From positions 1 through 64,000 of the forward strand of contig CAIYUN010000036.1 of assembly GCA_903929355.1 (NCBI GenBank): a DNA stretch of 64,000 nucleotides, in the 5' to 3' direction. Below are positions 56,545-64,000 of the stretch, in pieces (positions within the stretch are counted from its first letter, which is position 1; every line of letters starts with the position of its first letter). The translations under genes were made by a program, and so were the position numbers. The stretch comes from an uncultured Opitutaceae bacterium. Lineage in GTDB: Bacteria; Verrucomicrobiota; Verrucomicrobiia; Opitutales; Opitutaceae. The notes under the pieces are model-generated. The model saw only the letters and a list, made by a program, of their open reading frames with translations. It did no database searches and was not told the DNA's origin.

Positions 56545-56636
56545 AAACGCAAAGGCGCCAGGACGCCAAGGCCGAGGCAGCCTCCGAGCACGGCTTATTT
56601 TCTTTGCGTCTTCGCGCCTTGGTATCTTTGCGTTTG
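56545..56636. repeat. Inverted 8-bp repeats (CGCAAAGG family), no gene between
   Basis: Left arm 56545-56571 (AAACGCAAAGGCGCCAGG) and right arm 56600-56636 (ending ATCTTTGCGTTTG) are inverted relatives separated by only about 28 bp. It looks like the bracket of a missing cargo or a self-pairing element. A related short stretch is near 54956. Confidence 0.8.
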
Positions 56637-56649
56637 TTCCGACCCCGAT

Positions 56650-57033
56650 TCACCCCAGCAGCTTCCCATACGCCGTCGCGTCGAGCAGCGAAGCGGGTGC
56701 CGCCGCATCGGCCAGCTTGAGCTTGAGCATCCAGCCGGTCTCGTAGGGCGACTGGTTGACCGTCTCCGGCGCCGAAATGAGCGCGGGGTTAACCTCCAAG
56801 ACCGTGCCGGCGACGGGCGCGTAGAGGTCGGAGGCGGCCTTGACCGACTCGACCACCCCAAACACCTGCCCGGCGGCCAGGGTCGCGCCGGGCTTCGGCA
56901 GTTGCACATAGGTGATGTCACCCAGGCTGCCTTGCGCGTAGTCAGTGATGCCGACCACTGCGGTGCCATCGGCGGCGGGGCGCACCCATTCGTGGGACTT
57001 GGCGTAGCGGAGATCGGCGGGGATGTTGCTCAT
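56650..57033 (-). CDS. gcvH: Glycine cleavage system H protein
   Basis: A 127-residue lipoylated carrier of the glycine cleavage system. Lipoyl Lys is in [21 protein letters not shown] and [16 protein letters not shown] are family marks. It overlaps the gcvT stop (ATGA), so T and H proteins are made together. gcvP is not in the window. The fusion at 28338 also needs lipoylation, so both depend on the same lipoate machinery. Confidence 0.97.
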   Translation of the reverse strand: MSNIPADLRYAKSHEWVRPAADGTAVVGITDYAQGSLGDITYVQLPKPGATLAAGQVFGVVESVKAASDLYAPVAGTVLEVNPALISAPETVNQSPYETGWMLKLKLADAAAPASLLDATAYGKLLG

Positions 57034-58133
57034 GTGGTTTTCTTCAAAGGAACAAAGGGTGGCTTGACGAGGTGCAAATTGATTTTATCGCCACGGATGT
57101 CCACTGCCAGCGGGCCGGCGGCATTGGTGGCGGGCACCAGCACGGAGCCGATGGCCTCGTTGAGCATCGGCGAAAGCGTGCCGGAGAGCACGCGGCCCAC
57201 CGCCATGCCATCCGGACCGAGGACGGGCGTGTCGGCACGGACAATGCGGCGGTCACCGGTCCGGAAGAACACCACGCGGTGCGAACCACCCTGCGCCTGC
57301 TCGGCCCGCAACGCCCCGGCGCCCACAAATCCGCCGGGCTTGTCGAGCTTGACCGTCCAGCCGAGGCCGGCCGCCAGCGGTGAAATGGTCTCGCTTAATT
57401 CATGCCCGTAAAGCGGGTAGCCCGCCTCCAGACGAAGGCTGTCGCGCGCGCCCAGGCCGGCGAGCTCCAGCCCGAGCGGCGTGCCGGCCGTGAGCAACGC
57501 TTCGGCGAGCGCCAAGGCGTCACCGGCGGGATGGTAAAGCTCAAACCCGTCCTCGCCGGTGTAACCGGTCCGGCTGATGAGGCAGGGGATGCCCGCCACC
57601 CGGCCCTCGGTGAAATGGTAGTATTTTACAAGACTGAGATTGGCCGTGGTGAGCGACTGCACGATGGTGGCGGCGCGCGGGCCCTGCACCGCCAGCAGGG
57701 CGTAGTCGGCGGAACGGTCGGTCACCGTCACCGCGAATCCCGCTGCCTGCTCCCGCAGCCACGCCAGGTCCTTGGCGATGTTGCCAGCGTTGAAACAGAG
57801 GAAATAATCATCCTCTCCGCGCATGTAGACCAGGAGGTCGTCCACCACGCCGCCGGTCGGGTGGCACATCGGCGTGTAGAGCACCCGGCCGGGAAATAGT
57901 TTGGCCACATCGTTGGTGACGAGGTGCTGGAGAAATTTCCCCGCCTCCGGCCCGCGCACGTCCGCCTCGCCCATGTGGCTCACGTCGAACAACCCGGCGG
58001 CGCGTCGCACGGCGCGGTGCTCCTCCAAGATGGAGCGGTATTGGACGGGCATCTCCCAGCCGGCAAAGTCCACCAGCCGGCCGCCGTGGGCGGCGTGGAA
58101 ATCGCGGAGGGGAGTGCGCTGGAGTTCGCTCAT
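57030..58133 (-). CDS. gcvT: Glycine cleavage system T protein (aminomethyltransferase)
   Basis: A 367-residue folate-dependent enzyme that releases ammonia and forms methylene-tetrahydrofolate from the H-protein-bound aminomethyl group. Marks: [24 protein letters not shown] opening, [10 protein letters not shown], and [13 protein letters not shown]. Start: ATG at 58133. The gene starts the gcvT-gcvH pair. I looked for a glycine riboswitch in the upstream 320 bp and did not find one. Confidence 0.97.
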   Translation of the reverse strand: MSELQRTPLRDFHAAHGGRLVDFAGWEMPVQYRSILEEHRAVRRAAGLFDVSHMGEADVRGPEAGKFLQHLVTNDVAKLFPGRVLYTPMCHPTGGVVDDLLVYMRGEDDYFLCFNAGNIAKDLAWLREQAAGFAVTVTDRSADYALLAVQGPRAATIVQSLTTANLSLVKYYHFTEGRVAGIPCLISRTGYTGEDGFELYHPAGDALALAEALLTAGTPLGLELAGLGARDSLRLEAGYPLYGHELSETISPLAAGLGWTVKLDKPGGFVGAGALRAEQAQGGSHRVVFFRTGDRRIVRADTPVLGPDGMAVGRVLSGTLSPMLNEAIGSVLVPATNAAGPLAVDIRGDKINLHLVKPPFVPLKKTT

Positions 58134-58459
58134 GCGGCCCCGACTACGGCGGGGTGGTGGGCGGCGCGCAAGCCGCTTTCGGGGAAAATGCGGGCAGGCC
58201 CGACTGTCCCCTCGTGCCCTTTCCCTTTCCTCATTAGCTTTCTCTTTCGTCAGCAATCCGGCCTGTCCCAGCTCCGACCAGTTGTGGTGGAACGCGTTGA
58301 CCCCAACGCGGTGGAATGAAGCACGGCCCAAGCCAGCGCGTTGGGTCAACGCGCTCCACCTGACAGACGCGGAGGCAGGCAGGGATGCCGGCGCTACTGG
58401 CAGATCCGCCACCAAAATTTGGGGTTCGCCCGCGCCCGCGGATGGGTCAGGCTCGGCCC
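58134..58459. other. Divergent region between gcvT and the CNNM gene
   Basis: 326 bp holding the REP-like element 58286-58360. Nothing else is recognised. Confidence 0.5.
58286..58360. repeat. REP-like palindromic element, copy 2
   Basis: GGTGGAACGCGTTGACCCC and its near-complement (58337-58360, ending GCGCTCCACC) form a long hairpin. Shares arm sequence and the trailing CCGGCGCTAC motif with the element at 29993. Confidence 0.85.
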
Positions 58460-59509
58460 ATGAACTGGCTCATCCTCGCCGTCAGCGTCACGCTGACGGT
58501 CTCCTTCATCTGCTCCCTCTTTGAGGCGCTGGTGCTCAGCACCACGGTTGCCGAGATCGAGGGGTTGAAGAAGACGCACCCGCGGCGGGGCCAGTTGCTC
58601 GAGCTGATCAAGCAGGAGCTGGACGAAACCATCTCGGCCATCCTCACGCTCAACACCATCGCCAACGGCCTGGGCGCCGTCGTCATCGGCGCCATTGGCG
58701 CACATCTCTTCGGCGACCGCACGCTGGTCGTGTTCACGCTCGGGTTCGGCGTCGTGCTGCTGGTGGGCGCGGAGGTGCTGCCGAAGAACATCGGGGTGGT
58801 CTGGCGCCGGGCGCTCCAGCCGCATGTCGTGTACCCGTTGTGGTGGCTGCGCCGCGTGTTCACGCCGCTCACCTGGCTGTGCAACGGCATGGTCCGCCTG
58901 GTGGTCCGGCAGCAGGCCCGCGGCCACCGCTCGGACGAGGAGATCGTCCTGCTCGCGGAGCGGGGCGCGCGGCAGGGCACCTTGAGCCAGAGCGAGTCCA
59001 GCCTCATCACCAACGCCCTCGCCCTCGACGATGTGCGCGTGACCCAGATCATGACCCCACGCACGGTGGTCACCGCACTGCGCAAAAACGCCACCGTGGG
59101 CGAGCTCTTCCGGGAGCACCCCACCATCCCCTTCGCCAGGCTGCCGGTGTATGGCCGCAGCCTCGACGACATCACCGGGCTGGTGCGCCGCCGCGACCTG
59201 CTCAAGGCCAAGGCCAACGACCAGGACACTGTCATGGTCACCCAACTCATGCAGGAGATCCATTTCATCCCCGAGACCGCCACCGTCGCGGCCGCGCTCC
59301 AGGTTTTCCTCAAGGCGCACCAGCAACTGCTCGTCGTCGTGGACGAGTTTGGCGCCACCGCCGGGGTGCTCACCATGGAGGACGTGATCGAGCAGCTGCT
59401 CGGCCGGGAGATCTTCGAAAAGGATGATGTGGCGGTGGACATGCGCGAGCTCGCCCGCGCCAAGCTGCAACGGCAGGCCCAGGACCGAGGTGGCGACTTC
59501 CCGGCCTGA
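58460..59509 (+). CDS. CNNM/CorC-type membrane protein with CBS domains
   Basis: A 349-residue inner-membrane protein. The DUF21/CNNM domain (1-170) has three to four helices, including FICSLFEALVLSTTVAEIE and AEVLPKNIGVVWR. The CBS pair (about 190-330) has TQIMTPRTVVTAL and DEFGATAGVLTMEDVIEQLLG. The family covers Mg2+ and other divalent-cation efflux or resistance proteins. It lacks the C-terminal CorC_HlyC domain, which the shorter length reflects. Start: ATG at 58460. Confidence 0.92.
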   Translation: MNWLILAVSVTLTVSFICSLFEALVLSTTVAEIEGLKKTHPRRGQLLELIKQELDETISAILTLNTIANGLGAVVIGAIGAHLFGDRTLVVFTLGFGVVLLVGAEVLPKNIGVVWRRALQPHVVYPLWWLRRVFTPLTWLCNGMVRLVVRQQARGHRSDEEIVLLAERGARQGTLSQSESSLITNALALDDVRVTQIMTPRTVVTALRKNATVGELFREHPTIPFARLPVYGRSLDDITGLVRRRDLLKAKANDQDTVMVTQLMQEIHFIPETATVAAALQVFLKAHQQLLVVVDEFGATAGVLTMEDVIEQLLGREIFEKDDVAVDMRELARAKLQRQAQDRGGDFPA

Positions 59510-59537
59510 GCCGCCGGGAAAGATTGACGCCGTGAGC

Positions 59538-59570
59538 CGAAAGCGCGTTGAGGTCAACGCGCGCCACCTC
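59538..59570. repeat. Partial REP-like element
   Basis: AAAGCGCGTTGAGGTCAACGCGC is an almost perfect palindrome sharing the core of the REP-like elements at 29993 and 58286. Confidence 0.75.
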
Positions 59571-59582
59571 AATACTCATTCG

Positions 59583-59668
59583 AAATTCCACATCCCGCAC
59601 TCCGCACTTCGCAATCCCACTTCCATCGGGTAGGAATTCCGCAATCCACACTCCGCCTTCCGCAATTG
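59583..59668. repeat. 7-bp repeat array upstream of and into lgt
   Basis: CCGCACT / TCGCAAT / TCCGCAA units run up to the TTG start codon of lgt. Same family as the arrays in the KAS III fusion (28611, 28711, 28900). Confidence 0.85.
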
Positions 59669-60499
59669 AATCCCTCTCCCCTCGCCTACTGGGTCCACAA
59701 CCTCGACCCGTTCCTGATCCGTTTCCACGGCGCCTTTGGCATCCGTTACTATGGCCTGGCCTATGTGCTGGGTTTCGCGGGCGGCTGGCTGCTCCTGCAC
59801 GCGGCCGCGCGCCGCGGCCGCTCGCCGCTCAAGGGCGACGCCCTCGACGACCTGATCTTCGCCGTCGTGGCCGGCGTGCTGGTCGGCGGGCGGCTGGGCT
59901 CGGTGCTGCTCTATGATGGCTGGCAAAAGTTTGCCGCCGACCCGCTCAGCCTGCTGCGGGTCTGGGAGGGCGGCATGGCGTCGCACGGCGGTTTCATCGG
60001 CGTCATCCTCGCCCTGGCCTGGTTTGCCCGCCGGCGGAAAATTCCGTTCCTGCAGCTGGGTGACCTCATCGTGTCCGTGGTGCCGCTCGGCCTGCTCTTC
60101 GGGCGCATCGCCAACTTCATCAACGGCGAGCTCTGGGGCAAACCCGCCACCGTGCCGTGGGCCGTGATTTTCTTGAACACCGGTGGCGGGCCCGAACCGC
60201 GCCACCCCTCGCAACTCTACGAGGCCGCGCTGGAGGGCGCGCTGCTGCTGGCGTGGGTCCAGTGGCGGTTCTGGCGCACCGACGTGATCCGTCGTCAGCC
60301 TGGTCGGCTCGGGGGGGAATTTCTCGTCGGGTATGCGTTGGTGCGGATGTTCGGCGAACTCTTCCGCGAACCTGACGCCTCGCTCATCCTCGGCCTGAGC
60401 CGCGGCACGTTTTACTCGGTTTTCGTACTCGTGGCCGGGGTCGCGCTGGTGCTTTTCACCCCGAAGACCAGGCTCGCAGCTCCACCCCCTCCTCCCTGA
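59666..60499 (+). CDS. lgt: Prolipoprotein diacylglyceryl transferase
   Basis: A 277-residue inner-membrane enzyme that attaches diacylglycerol to the lipobox cysteine, needed by the lipoproteins at 9504 and 10881. About seven helices. Family motifs are IRYYGLAYVLGF, GGRLGSVLLYD, WEGGMASHGGFIG and the signature GRIANFINGELWG, then RHPSQLYEA. The start is TTG at 59666, since no ATG or GTG lies near; the codon is the last unit of the 7-bp repeat. The 3' end overlaps the convergent pxpA by 44 bp. Confidence 0.95.
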   Translation: MNPSPLAYWVHNLDPFLIRFHGAFGIRYYGLAYVLGFAGGWLLLHAAARRGRSPLKGDALDDLIFAVVAGVLVGGRLGSVLLYDGWQKFAADPLSLLRVWEGGMASHGGFIGVILALAWFARRRKIPFLQLGDLIVSVVPLGLLFGRIANFINGELWGKPATVPWAVIFLNTGGGPEPRHPSQLYEAALEGALLLAWVQWRFWRTDVIRRQPGRLGGEFLVGYALVRMFGELFREPDASLILGLSRGTFYSVFVLVAGVALVLFTPKTRLAAPPPPP

Positions 60500-61187
60500 G
60501 CGCAGCGCGGAGCGCCCGGGCCAGTTCCACCGCCTCCGGTCCGTCGCCATGGAGGCAAACGGTGTCGGCCTGCACGGCGATCTCGGTCCCGTCGGTCGTG
60601 CGCACGGAGCCGGTCCGCACGATGTGCCGCACCTGCGCCACCGCCACCCCGATACCGAGCAGCGCCCCCGGCGTGCTGCGCGGGGCCAGCGTGCCATCGG
60701 GCGCGTAGGCGCGGTCGGCAAAGACCTCGCTGGCCACGCGCAATCCCGCAGCCCGACCCGCCTTCAGGAGTTCGCCACCGGCCAGACCAAAGAGCACCAG
60801 CGAGGCATCCGTCGCCCGCACGGCTTCCGCCACCGCGCGCGCCACCCTGACGTCGCGCCCCGCCAGATTGTAGAGGCCGCCATGCGGCTTCACATGCCGG
60901 AGCGGTGCCAGGGTGCGCAACGCCGCGATCTGTCCGCTCACGAGCCGCCGGATATCCTCCGGTGGCAGCTGCAGCTCGCGCCGCCCCAAATGCTCCCGGT
61001 CTGCAAACCCCGGGTGCGCTCCCACCGCGACCCCATGCCGGTGTGCCAGAGCGACCGCTGCGCCCATCGTGACGGCATCCCCGGCATGCCCGCCGCACGC
61101 GATGTTCGCCGAGGTGATCAGCGGCATGAGCTCCGCATCGTGCCCCGCGCCCTCGCCCAGATCGCAGTTGAGGTCGAGCGGGCGCAT
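60456..61187 (-). CDS. pxpA: 5-oxoprolinase subunit A
   Basis: A 243-residue LamB/YcsF-family subunit that with PxpB and PxpC hydrolyses 5-oxoproline to glutamate using ATP. Family marks: LNCDLGEG, ANIACGGHAGD, GAHPGFADREHLGRRE, LRHVKPHGGLYN, and VSEVFADRAY-like VASEVFADRAY. It follows the fused pxpBC by 4 bp. The 3' end overlaps lgt on the opposite strand, an unusual convergent coding overlap for a tidy genome. Confidence 0.95.
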   Translation of the reverse strand: MRPLDLNCDLGEGAGHDAELMPLITSANIACGGHAGDAVTMGAAVALAHRHGVAVGAHPGFADREHLGRRELQLPPEDIRRLVSGQIAALRTLAPLRHVKPHGGLYNLAGRDVRVARAVAEAVRATDASLVLFGLAGGELLKAGRAAGLRVASEVFADRAYAPDGTLAPRSTPGALLGIGVAVAQVRHIVRTGSVRTTDGTEIAVQADTVCLHGDGPEAVELARALRAALREEGVELRAWSSG

Positions 61188-61191
61188 GGCC

Positions 61192-62862
61192 TCAGCTCTG
61201 GAGACGTGCGGCCACGCCCAGCCTCAGCAGGGCGAGCGCCTTCTCCATCTCCAAGGCAACCACCTGCGCCGCGGCCACCGGAATCTCGGCAAAACGCACG
61301 GTGTCGCCCGGCCGGACCTGCGCCAGCCGGGGCAGGTCGGCGGTAATGACGTGGCCGATCTTGGGGTAGCCGCCCAGCGTCTGCCGGTCGGCCATCAGCA
61401 CGATGGGCTGCCCGTTCGGTGGCACCTGCACCGAGCCAAAGGCCACCCCCTCCGAAATCATCTCCCCCGGCAGCTCCGAGGTGAGCGCCGGGCCCGTGAG
61501 CCGCAAGCCCATCCGGTCCGACTGCCCCCGCACCTTCCACGCGGTCTGTTTGAACGCCGTGCGCGCGTCTTCGTCAAAACCCGCCCACCGGCGGCCGCGC
61601 ACGAAGCGCACGGTGATTTCGCGGCCGCCCGCCGTCCAGAATTCCCCCGCCGCCGCCCAGTCCCGCCGGACGGCCCCGGGCGGATGGGCGGCCGGGCCCA
61701 CCGCAAGACGGTCGCCCGCCCGCAACGTGCGGCCGCGAAACCCACCGAAGCCGGCACGCAGCAGTGTGCCTGCACCCCCCAATACCGTGGGCACGCTGAA
61801 GCCGCCTGCCACCGCGACATAGACGTGCGCCCCGCGCACCAGCTCCGCCAGCGAGAGCCGCGCCCCGGCCGCAATCCGCAGCGGCCGCCAGCCCGGCACC
61901 CCGGCGACCGCGGCGCCCGTCACGGCAATCCAGGTGTCGGCGTGAAAACGCAGCTCCGGCCCCGTCAGCGCGCTCTCCAACACCGGCGCGTTGTCGGGAT
62001 TGCCGAGCAGAATGTTCGCCACCCGGGCCGCCTGGCGGTCGATCACCCCTCCCGGGGTGACCCCCACCCGCTGCCAGCCGGGGCGGCCCAGATCCTGCAC
62101 GGTCGTGAGCCCGCAAGCCTGGATGATCTCGACCGTTCCCGCCGCCTCGGCTTTGGCCTCGATCCTTTTTTCATTGGCCGCCTCCGCCGGCCAGAGCCCG
62201 GGCGGAATGGCACGAAAGCGGACAAAATCGCCCGGATAAACGAGTGCGGGATGTTTGGCTTCGGGGCGGAAAAAGGTCAGCGGCGTGCGGCCGATGAGCT
62301 GCCAGCCGCCCGGGGTGGCAAACGGATACACCCCTGTCTGCGCCCCGCCGATGCCCACGCTGCCGGACGGCACCCGGACACGGGGCGTGGCGCGCCGGGG
62401 CATCTCCAATCGCTCCGGCAGACCCAGCAGATACGGAAACCCCGGCGCAAAGCCGACGGCCGCGACGCGGTAAAGGGCGTTGCTGTGCAGCTTGACGGTT
62501 TCAGCCTCGCTCAATCCCGCCCGGCGCGCGACGGCCGGCAGATCGGGGCCGTGTTCCCCTCCATAGCACACCGGCACCTCGACCACCTGGCCGGCCGCAC
62601 GCTTCAGCGCCTTGGCCTTCGCCGCCGTGAGTCGCAGCCACTCCGCCACCCTGGCGACGGGTGCGCCCGGGCCGGGCGGGATTTGCGTCAGGTCATAGTG
62701 CACGGTGACCGAGGTGAAAGCCGGCACGATGTCGGTCACGCCCGGCAGCAGCGCAGCCGCCAGCGCGCGCGCGACGGCGAGCACCCGGTCGAGCGTGGCC
62801 TCGTCGGCGATCGTCCCCAGCTCGGCCAGCATGGCGCTGTCCCCCATCGGCGTGATCTGCAT
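61192..62862 (-). CDS. pxpBC: 5-oxoprolinase subunits B and C, fused
   Basis: A 556-residue fusion. Residues about 1-210 match PxpB (KipI type): GDSAMLAELG, GFAPGFPYLLGLPERLEMPRR and PSGSVGIGG. Residues about 245-556 match PxpC (KipA type, biotin-dependent carboxyltransferase fold): TTVQDLGRPGWQRVGV, ESALTGPEL and GYPKIGHVITADLPRLAQ. In E. coli these are separate genes. With pxpA it forms a complete ATP-dependent 5-oxoprolinase. Start: ATG at 62862; the upstream frame to 62943 is repeat-derived. Confidence 0.94.
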   Translation of the reverse strand: MQITPMGDSAMLAELGTIADEATLDRVLAVARALAAALLPGVTDIVPAFTSVTVHYDLTQIPPGPGAPVARVAEWLRLTAAKAKALKRAAGQVVEVPVCYGGEHGPDLPAVARRAGLSEAETVKLHSNALYRVAAVGFAPGFPYLLGLPERLEMPRRATPRVRVPSGSVGIGGAQTGVYPFATPGGWQLIGRTPLTFFRPEAKHPALVYPGDFVRFRAIPPGLWPAEAANEKRIEAKAEAAGTVEIIQACGLTTVQDLGRPGWQRVGVTPGGVIDRQAARVANILLGNPDNAPVLESALTGPELRFHADTWIAVTGAAVAGVPGWRPLRIAAGARLSLAELVRGAHVYVAVAGGFSVPTVLGGAGTLLRAGFGGFRGRTLRAGDRLAVGPAAHPPGAVRRDWAAAGEFWTAGGREITVRFVRGRRWAGFDEDARTAFKQTAWKVRGQSDRMGLRLTGPALTSELPGEMISEGVAFGSVQVPPNGQPIVLMADRQTLGGYPKIGHVITADLPRLAQVRPGDTVRFAEIPVAAAQVVALEMEKALALLRLGVAARLQS

Positions 62863-62940
62863 GAAGACGGTTTGGCGCGATTTCGGTCCAAGCTCAAGAC
62901 AAGGTGGTGGTTCTTGGTGTGACCGCGCTGCACCAACCCT

Positions 62941-62970
62941 CACGGGTGGGACGCCCGTGCCACGTCGGCG
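62941..62970. repeat. CACGGG..CCCGTG intergenic repeat
   Basis: CACGGGTGGGACGCCCGTG forms a small hairpin followed by CCACGTCGG. Only this copy is seen in the window, so its status as a dispersed repeat is a guess. Confidence 0.4.
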
Positions 62971-63037
62971 TTGACAGGTTTGCTATCCTGCTTGGAACCC
63001 TCTCGCTTTCACTCCAGTCGCCCCCCATCCTCCCGTC

Positions 63038-63763
63038 ATGTCCCCGCCGTCCCCTACCCTGACGCAAACGAGCCCAGCGACCGGGCTCCTCCGGGTGCGC
63101 GGGCTGCAAAAGTCATTTGTCTCCCCCGACGGCAGTCGCACCCAGGTCGTGGACGTCCCGACCTTCGCCCTCGACGCGGGCGAGCAGGTCGCCTTGCGCG
63201 GTGAGAGTGGCAGCGGCAAGACCACTTTTCTCCACCTCATCGCCGGACTGCTCTCGGCGGACGCCGGCGAGCTGCTGCTCGACGGCCGCAACCTGGCCAA
63301 ACTCGGCGAGGCGCAGCGCGACCGGTTGCGCGCGGACACCATCGGTTATATTTTCCAGACCTTCAACCTGCTCCAAGGGCACACGGTGCTGGAAAACGTG
63401 GTGCTCGGCATGGCTTTTGGCCGCGGGGCGGACCGCGCCCGGGCAACCGCGCTCCTCCAGCGGGTCGGCCTCGGCGACAAGCTCCGCCACCGCCCGCGCC
63501 AGCTTTCCACCGGCCAGCAGCAGCGCGTCGCCGTCGCCCGCGCACTCGCCAACCGGCCAAAACTGGTCCTCGCCGACGAGCCGACCGGCAACCTCGACAC
63601 CCGCCATTCCCGCGAGTCGCTGGCGCTGATCCGCGAGGTCTGCAGGGAAAACGGCGCCGCCCTGCTCCTTGTGAGCCATGACGAGCAGGTGCTCGCGCAA
63701 TTCGAGATCCGGCGCGACTTTTCCGAACTGAATCGGGCCGCGCGCAAGGAGACTGCCGCATGA
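63038..63763 (+). CDS. ABC transporter ATPase, MacB/LolD type
   Basis: A 241-residue ATPase: Walker A GESGSGKTTF, Q-loop FQTFNLLQGHTVLENV, signature LSTGQQQRVAVARAL, Walker B LVLADEPTGNLD and H-loop VSHDE. The Q-loop and LLQGHTVLENV are typical of the LolD/MacB/FtsE class that moves lipoproteins or uses a mechanotransmission mechanism. It overlaps the start of the permease (ATGA). An unpaired LolD-like role with Lgt nearby is tempting but unproven. Confidence 0.93.
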   Translation: MSPPSPTLTQTSPATGLLRVRGLQKSFVSPDGSRTQVVDVPTFALDAGEQVALRGESGSGKTTFLHLIAGLLSADAGELLLDGRNLAKLGEAQRDRLRADTIGYIFQTFNLLQGHTVLENVVLGMAFGRGADRARATALLQRVGLGDKLRHRPRQLSTGQQQRVAVARALANRPKLVLADEPTGNLDTRHSRESLALIREVCRENGAALLLVSHDEQVLAQFEIRRDFSELNRAARKETAA

Positions 63764-64000
63764 CCTTTCTTCTGCTCATCTACCGCTCGCTCCGACAGCA
63801 CCTGCTCTCCACCGTGGTGACCGCCGGGAGCATCGCGCTTGCCACCGGGCTGCTGCTCACGGTCTGGGTGGTGAAAACCCAGTCACAGGAGCTCTTCGCC
63901 CAGACGAACTCGGGCTTCGATGCCGTGCTGGGCGCCCGCGGCTCACCGCTCCAGCTGGTGCTCAACTCCATTTTCCACCTCGAGGCCTCTCCGGGCAATG
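63760..64000 (+). CDS. ABC transporter permease, FtsX/MacB type (partial)
   Basis: The first 80 codons of a permease: MTFLLLIYRSLRQHLLSTVV opening, one long membrane helix, then the start of a periplasmic region (SFD-like GFDAVLGARGSPLQLVLNS). The rest lies beyond the window. ATGA overlap with the ATPase links the two. Confidence 0.85.
   Translation, partial: MTFLLLIYRSLRQHLLSTVVTAGSIALATGLLLTVWVVKTQSQELFAQTNSGFDAVLGARGSPLQLVLNSIFHLEASPGN

Noticed and set aside
58134-58459. Glycine riboswitch upstream of gcvT
   Set aside because: No conserved aptamer core found; the region is mostly the REP-like element.

Overview
The window is GC-rich bacterial chromosome, most likely Verrucomicrobiota and probably an Opitutaceae-like organism. 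The evidence is a Minf_1886-type conserved protein, a four-helix-bundle (S23-type) gene, a GxxExxY remnant, many short 7-, 8- and 10-bp degenerate tandem repeats between genes, few clear Shine-Dalgarno sites, and many ATGA/GTGA gene overlaps. The taxonomic call is inference. I see no prophage, transposase or CRISPR array.

Layout. 0-12 kb: the end of an unknown gene, NAD kinase, an M16 peptidase with a Minf_1886 protein, a Fur-fold regulator lacking the usual metal ligands, a von Willebrand A protein/histidine kinase/PhoB-type regulator operon with four TTGTCA repeats at exact 11-bp steps upstream, an FGE-fold lipoprotein and a GDSL lipoprotein. 12-20 kb: pyruvate phosphate dikinase, an amino-acid permease with a large acidic/basic periplasmic insert, and a NarL-type two-component pair. 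20-28 kb: Kup potassium transporter, GlnK and AmtB with a sigma-54 promoter, then KdpD/KdpE without kdpFABC. 28-34 kb: a small DMT-type membrane protein, a lipoyl domain/E3-binding domain/ketoacyl-ACP synthase III fusion, RsmE and a GH2 glycosidase.

34-36.2 kb: a 1.9-kb insertion bounded by two 106-bp direct repeats that run into the 5' half of tRNA-Cys. It carries two antitoxin/PIN-toxin modules, one with a frameshifted toxin, and the intact tRNA-Cys is at its right edge. 36-43 kb: ParA, a secreted beta-propeller, phosphofructokinase, a periplasmic glutathione peroxidase/cyclophilin fusion and a DUF2252 protein.

43-54 kb is a minus-strand block for aspartate-family and serine biosynthesis: uvrB, serA, plsY-hom, lysC, thrC, cimA. 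cimA is preceded by an isoleucine-rich leader peptide and a terminator/antiterminator pair, which reads as a transcription attenuator for isoleucine. 54-64 kb: HAD phosphatase, glutamate-type dehydrogenase, gcvT-gcvH, a CNNM/CBS protein, lgt, 5-oxoprolinase subunits (pxpA, fused pxpBC), and the start of a MacB/LolD-type ABC transporter.

Three themes run across the window. Nitrogen supply and amino-acid synthesis are linked by amtB-glnK, the dehydrogenase, pxpABC, gcvTH and the Asp-Thr-Ile genes. Potassium is handled by kup and kdpDE. Short-period repeats occur throughout: in several places inverted copies bracket a small gene, a gene remnant or a short spacer, and in three genes (nadK, lgt, the KAS III fusion) repeat DNA appears to have become coding sequence.
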